Source: Morinoia aosen (taxonomy: Eukaryota; Arthropoda; Malacostraca; Amphipoda; Talitridae). Taken from it: DNA of 64,000 nt. The stretch is from assembly GCA_030386875.1 (NCBI GenBank), contig CM059563.1, forward strand, positions 31,596,139 to 31,660,138, written 5' to 3'. Position numbers and translations under genes: made by a program. A model generated the notes under the pieces. That model was not told where the DNA came from, did no database searches, and was given only the letters and a program-made list of their open reading frames with translations. Within the stretch, counting starts at the first letter, position 1. Each line of letters begins with the position of its first letter. Below are positions 23,201 through 35,200 of the stretch, in pieces.

Positions 23201-26200
23201 ATATTTTGGTCGCCAGTGGGACGTTTGCGGAACATGTCCAGGCGCTGGAGAGAGTGTTCGGCCGGCTTCGAGTTCACGGGCTCAAGCTGAACTTGGAAAA
23301 ATGTTGTTTGTTTCAAGAGCAGGTCGATTACTTGGGTCACTCCGTCGGTAGACTTGGTGTGAGTCCGCTAGAAAAGAATATAGGGGCGATCCAAGAGTTT
23401 CCAGTGCCACGAACGGTACGGCAGTTAAGATCCTTCCTGGGTATGGTGAACTATTATAAGAGTTTTATAAAAGACTCTGCCAATTTACTGCACCCCTTAT
23501 ACCTGGCGACAGCCATGGGGAAATGGGAATGGACTGCCGAGTGCCAGCAAGCATTTGAGAACGCGAAAACCGTATTGGTGACCGCTCCAATTCTAGCGTA
23601 CCCAGACTTTGTGACGGGACAGCCATTCGTTTTGACGACTGATGCTAGCGGATGGGGAGCCGGCGCTGTGCTGTCTCAGGTGCAAAGCGGTCAAGAAAAA
23701 GTGATCGGTTATGCCGGGGTCAGTTTTAATAAGGCTCAAATGAGATACAGCGCAACGGACAAAGAGCTAGCGGCAATCAGGTTTGCAGTAAATCACTTCA
23801 GAATTTACTTGAGTGGTAGGAAATATGTGATCCGAACGGACCATCAGCCTTTGATATATCTTCACAATATGAAGCGTACCGACGACCGACTGATGAGGAC
23901 GTTGGCTGACTTGGCTATTGGTCAGTATAGCATCGAGTATGTGCCCGGGAAAACTAATGTAGTTGCTGACTGTCTGTCCCGGGTGAATTTTCCTTGGTCA
24001 GTTCCAGAGGGAGACGAGAATGCTCCTGAGCCAGAATGTGGGGAGTACCAGGTAGCCGAAGTGGAGGGGGGCCCAAATTCTTTGTTTGTGGCGTTGAGCC
24101 GAGCCTCGGGTCTGGGAGACGCGTTGACGCTCCGAGAGCAGGCGATAGACAAATTATTGCAGGAACCCAAAGCATTCGGTAGGACTGGTAAGGCCGCGGA
24201 TCGTAGGATGATTTCGAGTTGGAAAAATCCTGATGTTTTCCCTCCATGGGAGGCTCTCGTGGCGTTTGCGCAGTTATTTGACTTGAGAGTGGAGGTAGTT
24301 TGTAAGCCAGGAGGGTTGGTTGTTGCAAATCCTGTGGGGGAGAAGGGAACTGTTAAACTGGAATGTAAAGGAGGCGTGCATTTTAATGTCATCATAGCAG
24401 GTATGCCAGCAGAAAGGGTCAATGTAGCAGCGCCCCACGGGCAAGGTAGCCAGGAGGGTGCTTGCCAGTTGGCTGACCTTCGGTTAGGAGAGGAAATACA
24501 GATGTTCGCGCCGCACCAACTGCAGGACCAGAGGTTGGTGAGGGTGCGCGAGGCTCTGGAAAGGAAGGAAAAAGACCCAGCATTAGGATATTTGCGACGG
24601 CATTTTAATAGCTTAGTGATACATAGCGGTGCCATATGTTACAAATACAAGCTAGGGGGCGAGGAAAAGTTCCTACCAGTTATTCCAGACAGTCAATTGA
24701 AGGGCTTAGTTAGACAGTTTCATGAACATGTAGCACATGCGGGACAGACTAAGGTTAGCAAGGCATTCCGGCGGTGTTACTTTCATCCCAGCCCATACAA
24801 GACTATCAAGGAAGTGATAAAAGAATGTCGGACGTGCCAGTTGCATAAAGGAGTAAGTGCAAAAGATTACCCGCTGTATGGGTTGAGTGCTAAATGCACG
24901 GCGCCGTATGATATTTATGCGGTTGATTTGATGCAACTGCCACGTACTCCCAGAGGACATATAGGATTATTGGTGGGTATTGATTTATGTTCTAAATTCG
25001 GGCACGCTATACCTATACGTTCAAAAGCTGCGCCAGGAGTTGCGCGTGCGTTGGAGTATGGTATATTGGCTAGTTGCCCTAGAACCCCTAAAATTTTGCG
25101 GTCCGACAATGGTCCCGAGTTTCGAGCTAGGTTGTTCGGTCAATTGTTGGACAGGTACGGGGTGCGGCATGAGCGCTCGATCGCCTATGCGCCGCATACC
25201 AATGGAGCGGTGGAGAGACTCAACCGGACCATCAAGGAGAGACTCGCCACGGCCTGCGCTGGTAACCCTGGGAGCTGGGATCTGGAAATAGCAAGAGTAA
25301 TGTCCCAGTACAATAGACTTACCCACAGTGAGACCGGTCGAGCCCCGAGTGAATTCTTCGTGAAGGAGGCTGCGGTGCCAGATCTGCCAAGGCCACCCCG
25401 GATGTGGCGGCCCGCTGGACCGAAGTTCCGACCGTTCGCAGTGGGAGAGCTGGTCCTGCGGCGGGTACCTTACGCACGAGAGGACGAGAGGCATAAACTC
25501 GCCCCGCAGTTCCAGGGTCCCTACGAGGTGCTGGAGGTTGACAGGAACCAGGTCACCTATAAGATACGGGATCTGCAGCGGCGAAGAGCTCCCTTCAAGG
25601 TGCACGTGAGGCAATTGAAGAAATATCATGGAAACGACGTGGGTCAGGCCCAGCCAGTGCAACCCGAAAGGAAGAACGAGGCAGAAGGTCTGCCACAGAG
25701 GCAGCCACGCAAGAGGACCCGTCGAGAAGTGGGGCCGAAGGAAGACGGGACTGGCGCAGCGGGCGGAGACCGAGTGGCTCCCGTAGAGGATGAGTGGTTG
25801 GGTCGCCCAATTCATCCGCTACCACCATTTCCGGCGATGCAGCAGGAGGAGGTGACGGGCAACGACACGAGCGGGGACTTCTCGAAATTTATCGGGCAAT
25901 ACCCAGATCTTCCACCGTGTGAGGAGAGCCTCGACTTTTCGGGGTTCATTGGCCAGTACCCGGATCCCCCTCTGTTGCGAATGGGGAGAACGGAGGTGCC
26001 GGAAGCAGAGCGCGGACCTCTCGTTTTGAGTGGGGGAGAGGCGAGTGAAAGCAGAGCTGCAGCAGAAGACACCTCCGATTTTTCAGGTTTTGGGGGGTGG
26101 TCGCCATTGGAGAGAGCGCGCCCAGATGTACGAACTTCTACCCCGGCGGAGGAAGGTGACGAAAGGGGTAGCGACGCAGGGTGTTTGGAGGTAACAGAGG

Positions 26201-29200
26201 TGAGTGCCGGTGATAATACTTGGCAGAGAACGGAACCTTCGGAGCCAGAAGATGAAATATTGCCTCGATTGAGACCTAAAAAGAGGTTAGATTATAAATG
26301 CTGAGTGTCTACTTCGATACTGCTCGAATTGTTTTTGTTTCAGGCCCGGGGATCTGTTGCTGCAGGCGGTGGGCCAACGTGCACGGGGTGCGAGGGTCCG
26401 ACCTGGGCTGCCTGTTCGCGTCCCGACCCTGTGGATGTCTTCTGAGGCGCGGCCGGTGCTGATGGTTGCCTTCCATCGCAACCCGACTGGTGTGAAGCCC
26501 TTTGGATGTCCGGGTCGGATGTGACGGGCGGAGGCGCATACTCTTCAGAGATCGTGGTCTCTGTTGCGAGCTGAGCACGCCATGGGAGCTGGACTTCCCC
26601 GCCGCCTGTTTGGCTGCTAAAGTGAAGCCTGCCCAGCGCTGGTTGCAGTATGGAGGAGCAGTCGCTGGGGTGCAATCTGCAGTCGGGGCGGCAGGCACGC
26701 GGCAAATCTGCAGCCGGACGTTTCGTCGTTACCTGCAAAACTGGCGGGAACTTGGAAGACAGAAGAACCGGATAGTGTTATCAATTTTAGAATAATGATG
26801 TATATAGTAAACCTTTTAGTAGTTGTCCAGTTGTCACGTGCTAGAAGCATGTTTCCTCAATGTATAACTTTTTAATCTTGTGCGGTAATTTGGGATTAGA
26901 GGCGTTAGTTGGAGCGATGAGTTCTTGCTGAATTAAGAGGGATGTAGTGTAGTGAAGGAGACTTCACTACGTATTATGTACGGCAACTGTACCGTTGGCG
27001 TGTACATAGAGCTCCGTCCTGCTGCTGCTTGGCTGCAGTTAAAGTGGGCGGCCGCTCGACTGGAGCGGTCAGTTGCGTCGGAACCTTCATGGTGTGCACA
27101 CTGGTCTACGAGCAGGCTAATAAAGCGGGTTGCCTGATGGTTGTAAGTGCCCCATGTAGTGCTTGCCCTATTCCTATGCCTATTTTACTGGGTAACGCCT
27201 AAGGTGTTTTGCCAGGGTGGTCAGTCAGCGGTAGAGCCACGGTTTCGTGTACGAAAGACGGCTACCGCGAGACCCGCCCTGAGTCTGTCTGTAAATTATC
27301 ATTCCCCTGTTTTAATATATACTCTTGACTTGTCCGTGCCGTACTTTGACCTCGTATCTGGCCTTAGCTATTTAAGCCTGAGTAGCTATTTCCCTGTCTG
27401 GCCGGCATCCTGACAGGTCGGTTTCCAGTAACTAACGTTATCAGGCTCGTAGTCGTTACACATGAAGCTAAGGGAACAGGGAATCTACGCACGAGGTGTG
27501 TTCCCACATAAGATTCCCTGCACATAGAAACAGTGAGATTTAAAGGAATGTTAAGAAACAAGATGAAAGCCAGAGGTGCTGAGAACAAAACAGCATTGAA
27601 CCATAAAAAACTTACTCCCAAACAAAACCCAAACTCTATATTTTATTTCAACAAAAATAAAAAGGGAAATCTATCTCTCAGCTCAGGACCTTACATTTTC
27701 CTCCTAGGAGTGCTAATTTCTCAGAGATACAATAGCTGTATCACCCTGAGGGAATGCCTGGATGCTACATAGTTAGGAGTGTTGACTAGCTGGGTGCCGA
27801 ACTGGCTGCTGACTAGAGCATGGCAAGTCTTCACTTCTGGTCAGACTTAGAACCTCACAGTGGTGTTGCTCCAACACACACAACTGACCTGTGCAACACA
27901 GCCTACCACACAACACAACCTACCTGTGTGGTTGTTGTAGAGTGGAATATGCATTAGCCTTTGCGCGGCCTTGTTCTTGGCACCGGCGATGGCTGCCCTA
28001 GCTGAGAGGGCACGGCCCAGGGAGACTCCCGCCACTCCCATACCGTCGCCAGTGACCGCCATCACGCTGTAGCGCCGGCACTTGCCTCGTGATTTCATGT
28101 GAGACACCACCTTGAACTCCAGGCACACCGACTCAAAACCGTCAAACACGTCTGCAAACAAACATCAACCCAAGAACTTGAAAATATGGACGCATTAGGA
28201 GCGAGAGGTGTGCAAGTCAACTCTCTAGGTCAGCCTTTCCCAACCTTTCCTCCCTCATTGATCCCCTCAAGTTGATATATCAAGTACATAAGGCAGAAAT
28301 TTACTTCAACCAGGAGTAAATTCAACCCTGGTTGAGAACCTCTGCTCTTGGTACACTCATAAATGATAGTTCAGCATCAATTATTGTGAAATTTGCTAAA
28401 TTATTTCTTTTTCCAAAGTCAAGTGAAATGAGACCTACAACAGATTTGGAAATGAAGTACTCCTCTACCAAAAATTCAAGATTGCTTTTCACCTTTAAGA
28501 GGAGTTTTAAAATGTGAGATACCGTGAAACACTTAGAATGCCTTGGATGTGGACCCACAAAAACACATAATGAACGTCAAATAATAGTCCAATAATAATG
28601 AACAGAGGACTAAACTTTACAAGAATAATAATGCATGAAAACAGTCATGATGTACACTACAACTATTCAAATCGCAAACTAGGACCTATAGATTTAGCAT
28701 AAATATTTGAGAATGTTGTGAGTGTTGAAGCAAGTACCTCTCAATTATCTGCTGTTGCTACTCCTAGGTCTTTCAATTAAGAGGAGGAAGCAAGGTCAGC
28801 TGCACATCATATTAATTAATCAGATTTTCTTGGACCTGGTTTAAGCATATCGTTATGCTCTAGATGCAACGCAATAAAAATTAACAACAGTAGAAATAAG
28901 CACAACATACAATATAACAATTCGACCAGCACAATTATGAAATGCATGCTCAAATATTCACCGTTTCCAACCGGGTCAGGAGGTCCCAACTTCTGGCCCC
29001 CCAGCTTCTGGCCAGACCAGCCCCTCTCTAGAGGGTCCTTCCTAGGGAAGCGTTTGCCGCCCATCCTGTCCCTGATCTCGAGCAGCTTACGATGGCGGTC
29101 AGGGTCAGGCCCTAAGGCCTGCTGCTGCACCACCTCCTTGCCTCTGATAATTGGGGCATTCAACCCAGGCCATACCATGTTGACAGGACCTGAATAAGCA

Positions 29201-32200
29201 AGAGATGCAGCTATGATATTCAGTGGTGTACAAGAGCAGCTCGCAAACTGAGTTACTATTATGCAACATCAAAGATTTTGTTGCCTTTGACAAAAAATTA
29301 AACAGTGAAACCTTGCAATGAACTGGAATATGTTCAAATAAAACCTGAATGAGAACCCATTAGGTTTTCATAAAAATGAAGTATGTGTAAAAGAACATTC
29401 ATTGAAAAAAATATCCTCCATGTTCCCAAAGAAAAGCAAGAAAGAGATAGCAAAAACAGCCATTATGATAAAAGGATTTCAATCAGAAGCTAGTTTTGTC
29501 AAATGTGGTAACCCAAATGACAAATTATTGAAGTATTTGCTTCAGAAATTCAGTAAAAATTAATTCCAAGCCTATGACGCCATCCAGAAAAAAAGGCCCA
29601 CTGAACGTAACATTAATTTCATTCAGACAAAAAGCACTATTTCACAAGTTCATTCTTATCTTTCACTAGGACTCCACACCACAGAAAAACTGCAATACCC
29701 AGAATAAAAAACAGCAAAGTCATGAAGTAACCAAAATTGGAGGTGACAGACTTAAATTCGGGACAACATTTGTACACCGTAATAGATTTTCTGAACTCTA
29801 TACAAAACTAGCCATAAAACTTTTAGCCAATTTCAAATTTTCATGATATATAAGATAAATAACAAAAAGTACAAACTGCTAACTAATAGTAAACAATTTC
29901 AAAAAAATTAAGAAGTACAGTACTAGTTTTCCAACAATATTATGAAAGCAACCATTAACACAAAACTTGTGTAATTATTGGTTAGGTTCTCATTTGCTTT
30001 TATATAAACATCAATTCTGTGTGAAATAAATTCCCTAAGTGTAAGAATAAGTAGAGTGTTTGATTGCACTTTCTTGTGAGAGTAGATATGTTCATTACCT
30101 TGTAGAACCAGTTACATTTGATAGGGGACAGTTACATTACCTGACCATTTATAGGACAACACAAGTGGTCTGAAGATTTTTAAATGCAATAATCCAGCCA
30201 CCAAGCTCAGTATTGGGCCCAGAAAAGCATAACATGACTACCACTGAGCTCATCATGAATCCACCCCAGCAGTCAATAATTTTGGAGGTATGTACTGAAC
30301 ATCATACTCGTAGGCTGTCCTTCCCAACCCCAGCAGCCTTTTTGCACTCATGCAATAAATAACTTATTCTAGGTCGTCATTAATTGTTTCTTGGAATTCA
30401 AATGTACATCATGCATTCATACAAAACTAAATCAAAACTTACCAACACCGATGACTTGACCTCTGTTGAGATCCTTGGCTTTCCGACGTCCTGCCCCTTT
30501 ACCCCGACCTTTCATTGCTCCTTGCTTGCTCACACTGTTCACACCCTTCCATAACTCCTTTGCAGAATCTAAGTAAGAAAATTAGGTTTATTAAACATTG
30601 CTGGTCAAATGTGCATTAAATAACATGACGAAAAATTGAAAGTAATTGTACATTCCTCAGAGAATTATATCTTAAAGAATATATCAATGCCTTTAGATGA
30701 TACAGAAAGTAATACACATGATCTAAAACTTAAACTTTTACACAAATGAAGTCAATTTAAAAGCATAACATCTTTTTACATAGGTTCAACTATACAGAAC
30801 CAACAGTAATGCTTTGCAAGAACAACATAAAAATGTAAGCTCATTTAGGCATAGGATATGACAAGAAATGCATAACTCACGCTTATTGAAGAAGTTGGCG
30901 CCTTGTCGAACTGAGATAATAGTAGGAGTGGACTTGACGGTGAGCAGAGGTGTCGACACTGCAGCACTCCAAGCTTGTGAATGGATTTTGTTTTGGTGGT
31001 ACTGCCTGAACAAGCCATTTGCACCTGCCTCAAATGAATATGCAAAATAAATTTGAGTAAACCAAAAGAATAACCAACAGAAATAAAAACTCAGCAGATT
31101 AGATTAGATTATTAGTTAGTTTAGGACTCCCTATCCTCAACAAATGAGATCCAAAGAGAGGAAAGAAGAAGGCACCATTTAGTATGGTGTTAAGGGAAAG
31201 TGGAATCTATGCAGAAAGGGCATTGAAACAGTAAGATGAGAAAGAAGTTCATGAAACAAGATCAAAGTTGAAGAAGAAAGTAGTAGGTGCAGAAAAAACA
31301 GGACAGCAGTGAACCGAAAAAAAGATGGTCCGTAACAAAACAAAAACCTATGATATTTTAACAAAAAGAAAGCCTACCTAACGTTTAGCTCGGGCCCTCA
31401 CATAGTCCCCCTGGGAGCACGAATTCCCATAGACACAATAGTTGTATCCCTTCGAGGGGATAAAAACTCAGCAACTAAATAGTACCATAGACCCTAAAAT
31501 TGTTTGGAGTTACATATTTAATATTTGCACAAGAATTTTGAAGAAAAGCTTGAAGAGGATTTCTGTGAAAATATTTATGTTGCAAAAGAAATGCATAAAA
31601 TAGTAAAAATTTTGTTCAGTGACAAGTAATTGTGACCTTTCTCTGGCAACAACCTAATCTTAGATGTTACTGCCAAGGTTTAATCAAAATACTGATATCC
31701 ACTAACAATAAACATTTTATAAAAACCATTTGTTGAACAACCAATACACTGTTAGAACAGCAGTAAATGAATCAAAAGCGGCAAAAAAAGGCAAGACTTC
31801 AGCACAGCATACACCAGACAGACAATTCATAGAGGGGCTGTTCCCACGGCAGAAGGGGACAAATATTACTTCTAATTAACCCTTTAATGGTCACATGTAG
31901 AATTTGGGTAGTCAAATTTTTTTTCATATCAAATTCCTTTATCTTTGAAGTAGAGTAACAACTTTTGTTTGAAAATTTTTTTCGTGCCTAGCATATTTCT
32001 CGAGTTACGAGTCTCAACAATATTGTTGAGCTGCCACATTACGGTAGCTACAATTTTGTTGAGCTGCCTGATTAAGGTAGTAAGGTAGACATGCATACTG
32101 ACTCATTATATCATTATATTTTTCACAAACAATAACATAAGTAACAAACTTATTTCATTCTAATGTTATTATGAAATATAAAAAATGACGGGTAAACTGA

Positions 32201-35200
32201 AAATCAACATTTTGTGGACATATCAACTGAAAATCTTTGGGTTGTTCTGTATTAAATAAAAAAAGGTTTTTGGATGGGTTTCAGTATAACTGGAAGATAC
32301 GACTGGAGTCACTTGCAATCACTGCCCTGGCGCATGTTCACTTCTTGTGACCATCAGAGCAGCAAGTTTGCTTATTTTTTAGGTACAAGAATACATCACA
32401 CTTTACACAATATTGTTAAAAAGTTATCACAAAAACAACGGCTGATTGAGGGTTAGGGGCAGATCTTGTCATTATCAACAACACCTTTTAACCAAGCAAG
32501 AGGTGTTTCTCATTTTCTTCCAAGTTTTCTGTGATAATGTTTTTCCTTGAATAGATAAATATTGTTTTTACTTGTGTTTTTCCTTGAATAGTAAATCATG
32601 AATGATTTTACTACAGCTTGATCTACAAAAGATCTTGAAGCCCCACTTATTGGGTTGATTTCTAATGTACTAGCAAAGTTTTCCTGCCCTAGTGCCTTTG
32701 TAAGGCACCATTTTTTCATCTACACTCTGGTATGGGATACCCTCAACCTTCTTACAGTGGTCACAAAGCATTTCAAAATTTATTGTCATTATTGTGTTTA
32801 CTATTGTTGTTAGTAAAATGTATATAAATATATACATATATATTCGGAGATATTAACCTTGGTACTTGGTCCCTCTAGCTGTTAGTTTGAGCTACCTTCA
32901 TTAGCATGCAATATAGTAGTGCCTTTATCACATGTATCATTGCCTTCATCAATGTCATCAGCTATAGTACCACTTGTGTTGGGAATGAAATCAGGATCAG
33001 CAACATCGTTGTCTGTGTCCATGCCATCATCAGGATTGTCAGCATAATTTGGAGCCCCACCATCCAGATATCTATTACTGGTACCATTGAAACCTGACAC
33101 ATCCATTTTGGGGCCTGTGAAGGTTAAATGCAATGAATAACTGCTATAAATAACATAGTTCAACAATATTGTTGAGCTGATTCTCTACTCATAATTTTTA
33201 CCATGAATGGGCAGCTCAACAAAATTGTGGACCAATATTCAAGTATCTTACACGGTGTCTTAATTTCATAATTATCTGCAAAACAAATATTCAAACACGT
33301 CTACAACAACAAATTAAATATCTGATGTATAATAGGCATAGATTATTTACTAGTTATACCCTGAAATTGAATTAGGAAAGTTGAGAAGTTTGGCGACACG
33401 TACACAGGGATCAAAAAGTTGTTGATGTTGAGGCTTGCCACTCCCTCAACGCCATCTATTGCCTACTTTTTGTACCTACCTGACGCGTTACAATTCTGTT
33501 TAGCCGCTAGAACAAGAGAAAACATTGAGTAACTGCAATTTCATATATTTTATTAGGCTTAAAAATACCTCGACAATTTTGTTGAGCAAACCATTAAAGG
33601 GTTAAAGGTGCCCATGAGTATTAAAAACAGCATGACATAACTTTTTAGGAATATAATTATTTATGATTAAATAAACCTTATGCAAAGATAAATCAGCAAG
33701 GTAATCTAAAACTTTAGTTCATTATTCTAATGAAGCTCAAGTGTTCAGATCAAGTTTCATCAAGTTCAGTTTATTACATTGCTGGCAGCTCGTTTAGCAT
33801 GAAAAATCCTAGTATCCACTTGAAATCCAGAACACATGAAATAATGATTAGCAATGCTGTGAGTTACTTTTCTACCATGGATACTACCTTATAATTCCTT
33901 CCTCCACACCACAGAATTTTTTAAGTAGTAACATAATCACCCAAGTACAAAAATAATCAAGTTCTTTCACAAAATATCAATGAAAAATGGTCACCAAAAT
34001 ATAAAACTATTTTTTAAAAGCTTATCACTTTGAATGTGACTACTAAATATTAAGCTCAATGCCAAACTCATATTTGAAGTCAGTTATAGTAAACTATTTT
34101 GAAGAAATCAAACATAAACTGGATGGTGCCTTCATTTAGCTTTGATTAAGTATTTATGAAAATTGAATTTGTGACTACTAGTCGGTTAACAGCATTATGA
34201 AAATTACCTCCGTGTACCACCGGTGGCCAAGTCGCACTCAAAGTGTTAATACAGAGGTGCCTTGACATACAAGTGTCCTAGTCTCCGATCTTTTTGAGAT
34301 ATGAGCAGTAAACTGGGCAATTTTTTGCTTTGCAATATGAGTAACTGGAAGCGCACACTACCCAGTGTATCGTGCCTTAATCAGTATGCTGGTTTGCTTT
34401 GTTGTTGAAACACCTTTGATAAGTTGTCTTTACATTTTACATTTTTTTTGTACATTCACAGTATCTAAACATATTTCTTTTGAAAACCATGGCCCTTGAG
34501 AAAGTGGAGAGGAAACCAGTGACGAATATTAAGCAACAGTTTAAAGAAATTAAACAATTGCATTTATGAGCAAATTCAATTAAGTTGAGTGAGGTTTAGT
34601 TAAGCACCATTAGGTTCAGAGATAAAGTGCAGCATCAACTGTGTAGCAGGTATGTGAACAAAGTGACGCTGCTTCACTTATCTTCTCCACATTTGGCAGA
34701 ATTTTTAGTATGCTTATTCAGCTGATTTCCAAGATAAATTTACTTTATAAAACAAGATTATTTCCTTACATTCTATTTTATTACTTTCTAACATTCACTG
34801 CCAAGGCCACCTAAGTAGCAGAGTTTAAAAAATGACAAATCAGGTTGAAAAAAATTGTGTATTTATATATATCTTATTCACAAACATTTACAAAAACAAC
34901 AGGGGAGCATTTTTAGGACTGTGATGGGATTATAGCATTTCAGATGGTTTCAATAGAGAAAATAGTTCTGAGATACAAGCAAATTAATGCACAGGTAAGG
35001 TTAAAAGGCTTGATGCAAGGTTTTCTGCTTTCACTATGGAACTTTGCATCGTTGTAAAGACTGAGCAACCGCACATACATCATGTGAGAGATCTGGCAGC
35101 TTTCATGTTTTGTAAGGATCCCTTTTACAAAAAGCATGCACCATGCTATAAAAAATGCTGATCACTAAACTGGGAAAGCAATAAGGGAGCATTTAGTACA

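Larger units (their letters stand above)
20169..27460 (+). mobile_element. Ty3/gypsy LTR retrotransposon B; looks whole and very young
   Basis: Direct LTRs of 513 bp (20169-20681 and 26948-27460, TGTAGTG...TTACA) appear identical on reading. The target duplication is 4 bp, CATG (20165-20168 and 27461-27464). A tRNA-Leu primer site follows the 5' LTR, and a purine-rich tract (AAGAGGGA, about 26936-26943) precedes the 3' LTR. One gag-pol frame fills 20830-26304, and about 640 bp of non-coding sequence separates it from the 3' LTR. Domain order PR-RT-RNase H-INT makes it Ty3/gypsy. It is inserted in a SINE-like repeat in intron 5 of mRpS5, antisense to the gene. No env frame is seen. Confidence 0.95.
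17831..27923 (-). other. mRpS5: mRpS5 intron 5 (10.1 kb)
   Basis: The largest intron, phase 1. It holds SINE-like repeat copies at 19042-19380 and 20099-20168 + 27461-27753, and a 7.3-kb Ty3/gypsy element (20169-27460) inserted in the second copy on the opposite strand to the gene. About 17900-19040 and 19380-20090 show no recognised feature. Confidence 0.85.

Noticed and set aside
28220-28350. hAT-like terminal sequence in mRpS5 intron 4
   Set aside because: Only a short GGTTGAGAACC-type word is reminiscent. No matching second end or duplication was seen.
32882-33097. Host gene from the acidic 94-codon ORF near 33 kb
   Set aside because: It lies between piggyBac ends, upstream of the piggyBac DDE motif on the same strand, so it is the transposase N-terminus.
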